Assembly: GCF_020520425.1 (NCBI RefSeq)
Contig: NC_079491.1
Coordinates: forward strand, 434,001-498,000
Length of the DNA: 64,000 nt
Direction: 5' to 3'
Origin: Spinacia oleracea
Taxonomy: Eukaryota > Streptophyta > Magnoliopsida > Caryophyllales > Amaranthaceae
The notes under the pieces were generated by a model that was not told where the DNA came from, ran no database searches, and was given only the letters and a program-made list of their open reading frames with translations. Of the stretch, positions 11,795 through 26,400 are shown piece by piece (position 1 is the first letter of the stretch; the number at the start of each line of letters is the position of its first letter). Both the position numbers and the translations under genes were made by a program.

Positions 11795-14700
11795 TCATTG
11801 ATCATCCTTTTTAGAACATAAAGTGATCTCAACCATTTGCATTCCTCTACCTGCTACAACAACCTGATAACAATTCCTGAATGAAAATAATAAATGTTAA
11901 TAATGAAGATACTTTCTCATAGATGGAGACGAGTTTCCATGCTATTTGCAAGAAAAAAAAATGCTTCACTAACCCTCCACAGGCTCTGACATCTAAAGCT
12001 TCTGGCTCTGGCACACTAGTAATAAAATGACCATACTCCGTTAGATTATCATGCTCTTGGATCTTCCAGCACCTTACTCTTTGATCAAGACCGGTAGAGA
12101 AGACCCAGATCCCATCTGTCCATACACCTGAACCAAATGGAAACCAAGATATAAAAACTTCCAGTGTAACACAATTTTGAGAACATTTTGTAATGTGAGC
12201 ACGTGAAAAGATATCTCTATCCCCTTCCCAAGATCAATTTCACTAAAGCTTTGGGAGTCGTCAAAAGTTATGTACGAAAGTCACTACCAAGTTAATACTA
12301 TGCTAGGAGAAATGACATTCTTTTTGCAATGACATCAGAGTGTCATTCTTCCTTGAACAGAGGATATACAAATAAAAGGAGAGACAAATCAGCCAATTAG
12401 GGTAGTTCAAAACAGGGCAATGACATACTCATTCCACGGTGCCAAGAAGCGCAAGCAAGATTAATTTAACATAAGAGATGACATATAATGATATAACCCC
12501 TGCCTACAGGAGCACAGAGAGATGAAGAATACTGTTTCAATAGAACAAATGAGTGATTACTTGAAACAAATGAGTACCTTTTACGGCAGAACTATGAGCA
12601 GCTATGGCTTTGTTCTGATATAAGAATTTGATTGAATAACTTTGGTTTGAGCCAAACTGGATAGTGCGTTCAGGGCTTCCTGATTTTGATATTGTATCAC
12701 CTTCTTTTCCCATATGGTCCAAATTTGATCTTGACGGAGATGGTGTCACAACAAATTGCAGAAAACTAAGTGCTTGGTCATCCCCCCCACTCACGATGCT
12801 GTACGGAGAACCATTTCCAAGATTTCGACAACAAAGGTGCAGACAATTGACACCAGATTGGTGAATATTATGCAAGATATGAAATGCTTTTATTTCAGAA
12901 ACCCCGTCACAAGAATCTTCAAAACATTCCCCAGATTTAGAGGAAGCTATTTCTATGTTACCAGATAATTCCTTCCCCTTTAAGATCATTATTTCTGGTG
13001 ATTCATCAACAGCATCTTTATTAGAGACAATTTTGTCTTTCAATGCCACAGAATCTGCAGATGTTTCTTTATGTGCATCAACAGATTTCCACCAGCGACC
13101 ACCTTGGCTACCTCTACCAGTGCGTGGTCGTTTTTGAAAATCAATAGACTTTTCCAAGTGAAGCGATGATACTCGCTGCATAAACGCTTCAATGCTTTCA
13201 GTAACATCCCAGAAGGCAATACTTCCATCAGTTGATCCACTAATAATGATATATATGTTCTTGGTCATCATTTTACCTGCCATTACCTTATTGAGGTTAA
13301 ATCAAGACAATCTTACAGAAGAAAACACTAACGGAAGTGAAGCAGAACAATCTGAACCCAACAAGCCAGCCATACACTTAAGTGTAGATAAATGAGTATT
13401 TTATATCTTACATTCTTACAAACTTTATTCACGTTATTGTATTTACAATCAAACACATATTCCCTATCCCCACAATGTTCATTATTCATCTCTTTTGCTC
13501 ATAGAATCATGGGGGGAAGTAAAATTCATCTGCGTACTCTATCAACTTTTGAGACCATGTTGCATCAGATTACAAGTCTAAAGCAGGTCTCAAGGGGCAT
13601 CTGTAGACACCAAAATTTAAATTTTGGGGATCATATATGTTTCTCCTACCTATACACTTAGCTGATAAATTAACCTCGAGAATTATTCTTCAGCATCCAA
13701 AGCATAGAACCGTAACAGTTTCTCCAAGATCAACTGCTTACCAAACAGATTAATAGAAATATGTCCTCCCTAGTTTTACCCTAGAAGTTGGGGTCTCAAG
13801 TCTTTTAATGATGGATCATGGGCCTGACGATGTATTTCTTCTTCTTACTCATGATATAATAGTCATATTAGGCACAGTAAGAGTAGGCTTCAATATTGGA
13901 AATAGGGTTTAGGGGGTGTTTGGTTTGGGGCCTTCAGAAAGGGTATGCAACACATTGACCTACTCCTCCAATATTTCAGATGTATACCAGAAGAAGCAAG
14001 TGACAAGCAGCACAGCAAGACAGGAGGGAGGAAACAGAAAAGCAAAACCATGAAGGGAGGAACCACGACCTGCAGACCATTAATGCTCTTTGTCCTATCT
14101 GAACACTATGTTTGTCTAAGTTGCTTTTGATTAATTAGTTTTGTCTGGATCTTGAGAATTATTGGCTTAGCCTTGGGGGAGAGAGACCTCTCGAAGAGTC
14201 TAACTTTTGTATTCAAGCTTTAAGCTTTACTAATATACAAACATCAACCTTCCTCTGAATTTTCTGTGTTGTGCTACTGTGTTAACTCACTTACAAGGCA
14301 AGAACCTTAGTTCATTCCAGGGTAAGGGAACAAAACACCGCTTTTTCTCTTTGTTGTCTGTCAAGGTATTTTTACCATTCCCTTTATCCCTATGCTACTG
14401 CTTGTTCTCCTTTTTTGTTGTCTAACCCATTTTAATCATTCCCTTTATCCCTATGTTTCCCAAACTTTCCTCCGCCATGATCCCCAAGCCCCAATGGAAT
14501 CATCATTATCCCCACATTCCTGAATACCCAACCAGCTTTGACCAACGTTGACCACCCGATAGCACCACAACACCACCTGTCCCACCTCCCCAACAACCAG
14601 AACTTTCCTGCTTCCCACCAACCACCTCGAAAATAACCTCTAACCCTGAAAACCACCCCACCACTCCGAAAACAATACATCCAGCCCGAAGACCACCCCA

Positions 14701-17371
14701 CCGGCCGAAAAACCACCCCAACAATGAAGAAAATCCACCGCTCAACTGGGTCAAAGGGAGGGAGGGAGAGAGAGAGAGTTAACTTGATTGAGGGAAGGGT
14801 GGCGGATAAGGTTAACATCACCGACAGAGGAGGGGCATTGGCAGCAGCAGAGAAGGGGAAGCGTATGGTGGTGGTACAGATTGAAGAGAAGGGGTGGTGG
14901 TGGTTGTTGAGGCCTTGAGGGAAGGGTAGTGGTGGTTAATTCTCTAATCACCTCACGAACCGCTAACCGAAAAGTGAATAATAACATGAAATGGTACATT
15001 TTGGATCTAATTTAGCAAATTAGGTAGTCAATTGTAACCCGTGCCCATTATAGTACTAGCGAATCAAGTAAAAATGAGTTGTAGGTTCCTTTTCATATAA
15101 CATAGAACTAGGGAACTTTGATGGTTTAGCTTTCCATCCTCTTTGTATCCCTTTCGAAAACCGAACCTCCCACAATATTTTTCTCATATTCGTCAGATTA
15201 TGTTATAAGGTAGTGTCTTGATTCCTAAGGTTTGTCTTGAAATGAAAAACAAGACCATAAATAAGAACTAGTATATTCCTTCATCGGCATAGTGTATTTG
15301 ATATAAAGTCCAAAATGACAGACCTTGATAGAGTTGGCAAAGAGGAGCTACAGCATGCTGTAAAGCCAGAACAGGGGATGACAGGGGAGCCAAAGATGCA
15401 ACATCAAACCTGCAAAGAAGAAGAAAGTGCAACATTTAGAGAAATCTATTGAGTCCTAATTAACTTTTAGCAATCACCGAATGATCTAATTGTTGAACGG
15501 CATTTATCTTACCAATACCGATATGGAAGAACTAGTGCCCGCAGCGTTAGAGTAGCATCAGAGCAAGCAACAACAACAAAACACACAGTAAACCTGGAAA
15601 TAGATTAATGTGGTGTCATAGAAACCTCAATTGTGCCCTTAAATGAACAATTGTGGCAGAAGTAGTCAAAATTAAGTTACCTTGACTTGGCATTATTAAC
15701 AAGAAAAGAAGTAACAGCTAGATATCTCCAATCATTATCTTGTGCATCTCCATGTTGCTTTAGACCTATCTCCATAGAGGATGAAACAGCTTCGGAACCA
15801 GGAACTTCATCTGATGGTCTGGCTAAGTTTCCATCACTTTGAGCCTTTTTTTTAGTGCGAACGCATTTGACTGGCATGTCGGAAGACAGCCACTTGAATG
15901 ACATTGAAGACATATGTCCTGGTGAAGACTTATGGCTGTCACATTTCTTTTCTAAGCCATCAGCAGATACATCTCCCTCAATTCTTTGACTTTTTTTTAA
16001 TAACCATGAAGTTAGCACCCGTTTAGCCCCAACAGAAATTAGCAAGCATGGATTCTCGATTTTGTCCAAGGAATTATTGGCCCCACCAGTCCCATCAGTT
16101 GCTTCAATGATTTTAGTTTCCGCCGAATATATCTTTGACACGAAACATAATGATCTCACAGCTGAACCTCCAACATGTTCCCCAAGTAAATTGGACAAGG
16201 CCCACTTACCAGTACCATGATTATACCTGAGCCATCCATCATAAAAATTTACATTAAAAATTACTTGCAAGTTGCAACAATAAGAGGTCTATGATTTTTT
16301 AACTTTATTAAACAGCATGCAGCTTGTACAGCTGCACATATGTTGTTCCAAAATGTATTCGAACAAAAAGACAACAGAAAAGAAAAAAATTAATGAAACG
16401 ATATCCAATTTCAGTATAGAAGACTAGGGGCAGTTAACAATCTTTTGTATGGAAAAACATACCTAGTCAACCTCACTGTACCATCTTCACCTCCAGTAGC
16501 AACCCAGCTTAATTTAGGATGAAGAAAATGTGTTGCACATTGAACATCATCCGGGATAAAACATAAGGAGTGGATCTCTCTCCCGTGGAATTGTAAGTGC
16601 AAATTACGCGGAAATATCTTCATTTCACCATCTGGTATCCAGTATCTATGAACGTAGATTATCTCATCCTGGAGAGCATACATAAAATTTCAAAATAAAA
16701 ATTAAAGAAGGTAGTCAATTGTTAAAGTTACACAAGTAAATAGCTATTGATAATAAAACTGTATCCGTTGGGTAGAAGATAAGCTCCCAAATGTGAATTT
16801 GACTGATTCACTGACAATCAAAACTGGCAGACTGCAAGCCACAATTTGGATTCATGGATAGGTGTTGATTCCTTCATCTCAAGTACCTCTATGCGTATAC
16901 TCGACGCAAGAAAATTTGTGGTGACTTGAACATTTCATTTTAGGAAAAAATATAGAATAAATGGAAGCTGGAGTCCTGGACATGTACCCGTGTTGTCCAT
17001 GTTCTACACTAGTATGAATCTAAGTAATTAAAATTTAATTCAATAGTCGATAATTGGAAAATGATCAAAAAAACCTCGATACTGCAACTAAAAGTAGCAC
17101 TCCCTCCTTTTTTTATGTACCGAATTAGTGTAGACTCTTGCTTCGAGAAGAGGTGAGTGGGTGTAAGAAAAAGGTAAAAAATGTAAGAGAGAGGTAGTAA
17201 AATACAACAACAACAACAACAAAGCCTTAGTCCCAAAATGATTTGGGGTCGGCTAACATGAATCGTCGTAGGAGATCGTCATTGTCACCCATCAAACCAG
17301 AAAAGAGCATGAAGTAAAAAGGAAAAAACAAAGAAGAGAAAGTCAAATTAATGAAAGTAGGATAAGAGAAA

Positions 17372-17461
<90 letters not shown>

Positions 17462-20400
17462 GAAGAAATATTGTAAGAGATAATAAAAATAAGTAAAATT
17501 TAAAATAAATGAATAAGTAAAATAAGTGCATTTCAAAATAGCATGTGAAATTAAAAAAATTGAAAGAATTTTAAAAATAAAATAAAAGTAAAATAAAAAT
17601 AAAGATAATCAGAAACATTGAAGTTGTGTAAGTCAAATGAAGTCATCAATGTATATTCTCTCCCTCCACTCTGTCCTATCCAACGCCATATTTTCCTCAA
17701 TCCCAAGAAAGCTCATATCGTGCTCAATCACCTTCCTCCAAGTTTTCTTAGGTCTTCCCCTACCCCTTGCAATTCTATCCCTTTGTCACCCTTCTATCCT
17801 CCTAACCGGGGCATCATTTGATCTTCTGCTTACATGTCCAAACCATCTTAAACGATTTTCCATCATCTTAAACTCAATCGGTGCAACCCCTACTTTCTTC
17901 CTAATAATCTCATTCCTCAAACGATCCTTTCTTGTATGCCCACACATCCAACGTAACATGCGCATCTCCGCCACATTCATCTTGTGCACGTGACAATGTT
18001 TCACTGCCCAGCATTCCGTGCCGTATAACAAAGCCGGTCGAATTGCCGTGCGGTAAAATTTTCCCTTCAATCTTTGGGGCATGCCTGAGTCACATAGGAA
18101 CCCGTGGCACCTTTCCACTTCAACAAACCTGCTTTGATTCTATGGGCCACATCGCCATCCAATTCTCCATCCTTTTGGAGAATAGATCCTAAATAACGGA
18201 ACATTAAAATAATGGGTAATTTTGGGTTGGTGTAAGAAAAAAGTGGGAGAGAAATGATGGAAAGGTGTAATTATTGTGGGGAAAAGGGGTAAGATGGTAA
18301 AATATATTTGCCAAAAAGTAGAATAGAGTAGAAGTGTGTAGAACAAAAAAACACCCTTCTTTAAAAAGTGGGTACATCAAAAAAAATAGAGGGAGTAGTT
18401 AGAAATCTTTGAAACGTGAACGTGATACAACAACGGAACCAAAGGCTTGTTTCCAAAAGGATGGGTTGACTGCATGAACAAAGAGCAATAAAAAGTACGT
18501 TCTGGATAAAAGGACATTGTGTTCTAATAATTAGCAGTAGTCCTAGAGAATTACTCCCTTAGTCCCTTCACTCAAAATTTAAAATCTTTAATTTTTGTTT
18601 TATAACTTCTAGTTAAAAATCAATAGATGGAGAGGAAAAGATCAATTGAGGATGAACATGCATCCTAGCAAAATTACAGAACTGTCTCCATTCACTTTTG
18701 TGTACATGTCATATGCGGACGATGCGGTTGTACTTCTTAGATTATAACGAAATATTAAATCATGTAAGTGGGTGTAAATGTGTCTGTTTGCTGCATGTAT
18801 AAAATATATAAGTTTCCATGTTGTTAGCATAGGTCACAACGAAAGTATCTACATGCACTGGGAGTATAAAGGATGTACTAATAACAAGAAGGTACATTAA
18901 TACATTTGTACAGGTGGGGGGAAGAGAGTAGAGAGCATGCCTTAACATATGCAAAGCCGCTGCAGATTTCAGGTGTCTGACCAACATAATAAGAATGAGG
19001 ACGGCGCCATCCCCCACACTTAACTTGCAGTACCTACATTTACATGCATTCTTAGGCTCCAAGATAGGTAAGAGGAAAACAAATTCAATTGAACCTTTAA
19101 ACTGCTACTTTCTCCCACCATTCTCCCCCATAAAATATCAAAAAAGAAGAAACGAATAGCAGAAGAGGACCTTAGTTTCAGAGAGTAAATTCCATATCAA
19201 AAAGTCTGTTGATGAGAAACCAACTGCATAGCTGATATTTGCTGAATCATCCGGGGAAGAACGGTAAGAACAGAAAGACTGAACGAGGCTTAATTCCTTA
19301 GCATGTCTCATTCCCACAAATTCAACAGTTTGTTGATCTCTGTTATATTCCAGATAGCATATGCACCCATCACCTCCAGTCTGAACAAAATGCATATGCA
19401 GAAAAGGACAAAAGATTAAACTCTATCAAATTAGCTTCACTTGCAAAATTACATATTTGACCAGCCTCTTAGTTGTTAAAACATATTTTACCAGTCCCCA
19501 GCTAACAACAGGCCCCAGTTAGAGTTGAAAAGACAAGACAAGACCGAGTAGCAAATGGTAGATGAGGTTAATTTTGGTGCCATAACTTGTATAACAGAGT
19601 GATAAGATAATAAATTATCAGCAGAATCCGAGAACCACAAACTGATTCTAAGTGATGAAGGTGAAGTTGTAAGATTAGAAACCATGACAATGATATATGA
19701 CAAGGTGGAAGGAATACAGTGGACATTGCACAGATGGAACAGCAAAGGAATGACAGGAAAAAAATGTAAAGAAAAAAAGAAGATGTTTTCCTTTCTTGTT
19801 TTAGGACGACCAAAATATTCTATCATCGGTTTCTAATATCATTTGTGTAACAAATATGGGGATTAAACCAAGCTGCGAAGAAGAATGAACTGAGAAATTG
19901 ACTAGATATTGGAGACTTCAGGTCCCCAAATGTGTATTTATAAACACTTAATCCCTAGCCAAATACAGATGTCCCCTTGAACTTTTCAAGGCGGTGAGAA
20001 GTGAGGTAAAACTTTGACCAATTGTTAACATTACTAACTATTAAAATTATCTCTATTACATAAGCCCAACTGTTCAAAACTTTGGTGTCCACCTAAAGTA
20101 ATACTGTCTCTTGTTCAACTGCCTTGTGCACCCAACACAGGTTTCTAACAGACTAAAATAGTGTGTGTTTTTTTCTTTAATTTACATGTATGGACTTCAA
20201 ATCAATATGTTCTTAATGATAGTAACAGCCGAAGTTCATAAACTTGGACTCAGAACTCAGAGGAGGATGTAAAATAAGGGCACAAGGAAAAACAAAGTGA
20301 ACTGAAATTTAAATATGTACTCAAAAGAGTACGGTAAGTAAAGAAGCCTGAAACACACTTATTTCTGCCGCTACCAGGTTAAAAATATAACTTCAGACAT

Positions 20401-23400
20401 TACCGAGCAAATTTCAACCAAACTGGAGGTGAGTCTGACAATTGATATGCTGCACACAGTAGATATCCCGTGAGCTCCTTTGAAATATGTTAAAGGTGTC
20501 ATCTCAATGGAGAGTATAGAACTATCATGCAGAATCCTCTTTGACAAAGGAAACAAAATAAGATTACCACGCAAATCCCCGCAAACCAATGCCTGCAAAA
20601 ATCAAAGTTCAAAGGACCAGAATGAGCATAAGAAACAATTTTGCATTAGTCTGCCATAGTTTCGCTGTAATAACATTTTTCACAATATCGTGAATAATGC
20701 TTACTACACAAGTCACCGGCCAATCTGCAGATAAAGGAAGTGAAAATGATTAAGAAAGGAAAGGGATACCTCTTCCTCAACCGAGGCATCCAGACACATT
20801 ATCCTTGCACCAAAAGGTGACATGAAACTTGCAACTAGATACACATCACAATTTCTCACAGCATCATGAGATACAGAATCAGACAGCTTCCATAGCTTCA
20901 CCAAACCCCTTGGGTTAGATGTGAAAATGAACCTGAAAACGAGAGGAATATAAGTATCACAGACATGTAGTTACACGTACAACAGCCATGCACTCTTTCA
21001 ATGACTAAATAATCGTACAGAATCTTCTAAGCAAAGAGAAACCATCGGCTGGATGAACTAATATTTAACATCAACAATACTACAGAAACTGGTGAAGGTA
21101 GAGAAGAAGGGGGAAAGGAATCAGTTCAAAAGCAAGGCCATAACATGTGCCCAGAATAACAGATATTGTGTTCTTGACTTCTTGGAGATAAAAACAATGG
21201 AATAAATATCAGAGGAAGTATGATCACACGACAAAGAGGAAATCAAGTGGCCTAAAAGAAAGAAAAAAAGCACAACTCAAACAATAACTAAATAAAAATT
21301 GAGAAGTTTTTTCCCCTTTTCTGGGTGGGGAGGGGGTGGGTGGGGGGGGGGGGGGGGGGCGGGGGCTTGCCCAATCCAGCAGAAACGAGAGAACCCATGA
21401 ACTGATGATTTCCATTAGGCAACTCATATAGTCGGAGAAGGTTCATTGGTTGACGAAATGACGTTGATATGGTTCCCAACTTCCCATTTCAATCACCACA
21501 ATGCTTCTTTCATAAGGAAGTTCAAACTAAACCTTTAAACTATTTTAATTAAAATAAATATAGATCAGAACGGTCATTTACCCACTTCCAAGTGCCTTGC
21601 ACCAATATACTCCTAAGAGCTGCCTTTCCATTTCAGCAGACCATGATATTCTGACTGCTACTTGAGGAGCACCATCACGGAATACGACTTTTATGACTTT
21701 CACGATTCCTCTACCATCACCAACAGAAATCCAATCCTCGAACTCAGACAGATTTCTGGAAAACAAATCCATGCAAATTAATGGGACCTCCTCAGTGATT
21801 CTGATAAGTTCAGTCCATTGCACAGTTCCACTCTCAGATAATTTAGCATGGTACAAGTAACCATGGTTTGTTGCAACATAGATCATATCCTTGCGGGCGA
21901 ATTTCAAACAGCGTACATATTCACTCTTGCTGCACCAGAAAGAATAAAAGTTCAAGAATACATTGAACAGTTCTAAATGAATGAGAAAGTAACAAGAATG
22001 ATGGCAGTTTTCGGTCATTTTTTATAACTAAATCCAGCTACTAATTAGTAATTATCTCAGTTTTGGAGCAAGTCTTCTAAGTTGGTCTGGAACTGACAAG
22101 GGAGGAGGGGAGGATACAACCCCAAAAAAGTTTTTTTTAAAAAGTAAAGTAAACTCTGCCTCTCTTCCCTCGCCCTGATCTACCGCCATTACAGTGCTAC
22201 CCAAAATTCTCCTCTTCTTAGTTGGTAAGGAGTCTTAGTGAAACATGATTCGCTAAGAAAAAAGAGTTAAAAGATAACAAAGTAACAAGGTGCTATTATC
22301 CCATACATCCACTTAACTATCACTTAAGGGGATCATGGTATAGCCATATGAGAGGCATTTCCGGATTTAACACAAGGATAATTCATTAGTTATTATGTGA
22401 ACATATTTTTCAACTTGTTGGTGCAGTGCATCAACAAAAATACTAAAACAAACCTTGGCCATCTAAAAGAACATTTTTTGATAATGGATGACAGAATATT
22501 TAAGTTCCTTACAGTTCCCTAATTGAGGGCCACGAAAAGAAAAAGCAAGTGCATACCTGTCCATAAGCATGCTTTGACCTGATGAGTTTGGAATGCAAAC
22601 TCTGAAGACCTCTGCTTCTCTTTCCTTGACCCCTTTGATAGATTCACCTGAGACTGCAGAGAATGAAGAATGCAAACAGTGGACTTTGATTGCAGAATCA
22701 AACCCAGCAGTAACAAGAAGTGAAGTATTTGGATCATAGAGACATCGCCATATACCCCTCCCTCTGCCAAACACAAATAACTGTTCATAAATACAAAGAA
22801 CACAAAGATAAAGAAATAAAGAAACAAACGACAGATAGAGTTTAATTTACACTGAGGAGCAGCTGATAAAACTAATAAAGTTATATTAGCCGCACGCAGC
22901 AAGAACATGAACTCGCAATAATATCCTTATACATCGAAATGAGAATCTGAAGGCAATACAAATGTTATCTATGTTACTCAGAACACTCATTTCACCTTTG
23001 GTGCTTATGTCAAGTGAAGGAGTGATACAACCTCAAATTATCATAGATGTATTCTTCCTAACAAAGAAAATGATGAAGCCATGGTCCATGGACCAAGCTA
23101 CATGCTGAACAAAGAATATCAGGGTCATGGTGATCAAATTTGAAGGACAGAAAACCCTCCCAGGATAAAGTCCTGTATTTCAAAAGGCACTACTTAATAC
23201 TTATTGATTTTCAAACAAATTTAATTATTTAAGTAAATAAAGGTTCTAGAAGCAAAAAACTGAAATGAAGTACACTTACATATGCTCCTTAATAACTCTT
23301 AGCTCTTTTCCATCCAATCCCCATACACGGCATGAACAATCCTCTCCAGCAGTGACAATAAACTTAGAAAAGAACACACGTAAAAAAGATTCAGTTTGTA

Positions 23401-26400
23401 AACTGAAACATTAGACTATATAAACAAAGTTAGCTTCCTATTATGTTTTTACACTATACCAGAACATGTAGACAAAAACAGGTAAACGATTCTGTGCAAT
23501 TCCAATGTCCATAACCGGAAAAAAATATGACTGCTTAATACTTATTGGTAAAGTGAGAAAACGGATGAAAAGTCTAGAACATGAGAATCCAAAAAAATGG
23601 TTTTTGAACAACCAAAAGAGACAGGAGATGATGATGGATAGTTTCCCCCCACATATTTACCTACCATTCAGGGTAACTTTTAACCATCCAACATAAAATA
23701 AAAATGACTAACATTGCAACATAAATTTATAATGAACGGTCAATTAAAATAATCATGGATAAAGCTTAAAGAAAAAAATAACAGCACTAGAAGATATTAC
23801 AAGCTAAAAGCAGTTTAATGACTAAAACTGAGATAAATCAAATCTAGAAGAGGTGATTCAAAGCTTACTGAGTCAGATATGCAGCAATCCCAAATCCTTG
23901 CACCATGACCAAACAACACGGGACCAGCCGAGTAATGGCCATGTAATTTTGTCAAATCATCAGTCATGTCCATTTCAGCATTGGTAATCCACATTCGAGC
24001 ACTGAAAACTAGTCTAATCAATTTCTCATAGTGCAAACTAAAAACCTAACACAAATGAAGCAGAAATTATCCGAGAATGCATGAAGTAGCTCACCTACGA
24101 TCATCAGACACAGATACAAGCTTGGTTCCATCACTAGACCATGATAGGTAAAATATAGAACCCTGGTGGCCAGCAAGTTTGGAAATAATGTCAACTTCAT
24201 AGTGGAGACAATCAAGAGGGTGCATATCTTCAAAAACGCTATCGGGGTCTTGTCCAACATCTGTTGGAGGTTGTTTCCTATTTTTTTGAACCAACTTCCA
24301 TACAACGATCTGGAATACCATACAAAAGGAAAATCAAAGACTGAGTTTTAATAAAGATGAATTGTCCATGATCAACCACTTACTATATTGTGCAAAAAGG
24401 GGGGGGGGGGGGGGGGGGGGGGATTGTGTTAATCCATAGAAGCAAGACCTGTTTTTGAGATGTAATATTTCACTTTCTCCCTCACCCCTTACCACTCTAC
24501 ATTGATACAGTTATGATACTTACAAATTAAGAATTAAATTGTACTTGAAGTAATTGGCAAGAATAGGTGCCAAATTGAATGACATGGCTTTTCTTTGATT
24601 TTCATTTTTGGGCTAAAGTTCGTTTCTTTGTATCAGAATATGAATCTGCCTTTTTCAGTGCATTATAATTTGTATTGTTGTCTCATATTGGACATTTCCA
24701 TTATTATATAATTGATCATCAATAAATAAGGATTAAGAAGTGGAAAAGATGTAATATATAGATTTATTTAAAATCTACTATCTCCTTTTCATAATAATTA
24801 CTATACTTCCCGTCAATGGAAATGACACAACACCTTGCTACAACCTACCTATCTTCCTAAATGTTAGTTAAACTTACTTTAGCTACGAAGACCAAGGAAG
24901 GTAGGAGAGAGTGTGTGAAAAGTGGAGCATTTGTAAAATAAAGTAGGAGAGAGAGTGTTGTAAGTGGGTTCTTCGTAAAAGAAAGTAAGAAAGAGAGTAT
25001 TGTAACTGGGGTTTGTGTAACAAAAATATTGTCAAAATAAGAACAAAATAAAAGTATAACCAACAAAAAGGAACGGAAAAAAAAGGGAGAGTGTAAACAA
25101 CAAAAGGAACAGAGGTAGTACTACTCCGGGAAAGGCTTTACATCTAAAACTACAAAAATGCCCTCATACTAAAGGTGGAAACCAAAATTGGTGGGTAAAA
25201 GGTGGAAATAATGAATTATTATGCCAAAAGGGAGTTCTCGCTTTCTCTCTGTAACTTTCTTAAATAATGTGCCACTTCTCTATCTAGCATCTATTGCAAA
25301 ACGAAGTAAGTTATAAATATAAGCATGTGAAGCACCAATATCGTGTGTTTCAAAGCTTGCATAGTATGCAACTATGCAAATTCCATTTAGCTAGTTATCA
25401 CAACTGTAACTTGAACTAGGTAACAAAAACAATCAATTAAGCCATTAGCATTTAGCAATCAGCACAAAGAATATTGTGTCCAATTGAGTGTGTTGATGGA
25501 AGGGGAATTGAAAAATCCAATAAAAGTTCATGTTAAGCAATGAATACCTCATTAAAAATAGTACCAGAGGCAATAAGGAGAGCTCTAAAATCACGACCCC
25601 AGATCTTCATAGAGTACAGAAGGCATCTCTCTACAGAGTACAGACCGAAAAACAGAATGTCAGAAAGCAGGATAAGATTATGAAACGATGATGTGTGTTA
25701 CAGCCACAATTAGAAGGGGAAAGAAACTACATATCATTAACGCACAACATAATGATTTCACGTTAAGAAGGTGTTCATTTGAAAGAATGTTAAGGGAGTT
25801 TTTACAGTTGACTTTGACTTTTGTAGTAACTGGTTTTGGCGGGAAAACTCAGCTATCACAGAATTTCATTCCCAACTGAATTATGTTACTCCTTTATGTT
25901 CAATGTCAGCTGAGTTGTAATATGCTAGCCGATTAGTTGTATAAATAAACATTCCATTATACTGTATCATTCATTCAGAAAAGCAATAAAAATCTTCTTT
26001 CTCTCATCTCATATTCTCTCTCTCTTATCTCTCCTATCTCTCAAAGAAATCTGCTAGAGTTCCATGGGAATTCTGACAGAAAAGCCAAAGAATAACATTG
26101 GTATCAGAGTCATTCGAGCAATTGCTGCTTGAATCTCTACTATCCACCATTGTTAAGTGGTCTGTGAGCTTCAATTCAGCTCTGCACACCAGGTGTTTGA
26201 CATTTTTCCAAACTGAGAAGATTCAAACTGAGAAGATTCAAAACTGAGAAGATACTGTGACTAGTGATTGATTGCAGTTGTGTGAAATCAATTCGATTGC
26301 AATTGGGTGATCAAATCTTGAGTTCCAAATCTGGCGTCAGCAATCACAAAGAAGGTGACTGCAATGGAGGAACAGTGAAGGTTCCAGGAAGAGAAATGGG

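Larger units (their letters stand above)
17099..18396. mobile_element. Stowaway-like MITE in WDR6 intron 13, split by an RTE LINE
   Basis: The two ends are inverted: ACTCCCTCC plus a T-run and ATGTACC at 17,099-17,121, and GGTACATC plus an A-run and GAGGGAGT at 18,371-18,396. ACTCCCTCC is the typical Stowaway terminus in plants. The arms (17,099-17,204 and 18,205-18,396) share the GTGTAAGAAAAA segment and GTAAAATA. The middle is a separate LINE insertion bounded by a 7-bp duplication. The left flank no longer shows the TA duplication clearly. Without the LINE the MITE would be about 0.3 kb, a normal size. Confidence 0.65.

Noticed and set aside
13980-14325. Possible solo LTR in WDR6 intron 17
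   Set aside because: The ends TG...CA can be chosen but the flanking words do not form a convincing target duplication and no relative is present in the window.
14432-14999. Open frames rich in Trp/Gly or Pro in WDR6 intron 17
   Set aside because: Produced by ACCACCCCA-type low-complexity DNA. No match to any family, and the host gene's exons flank the region consistently.
17343-17536. Open frames of alternating Tyr-Ile
   Set aside because: Translation of the (TA)n microsatellite.
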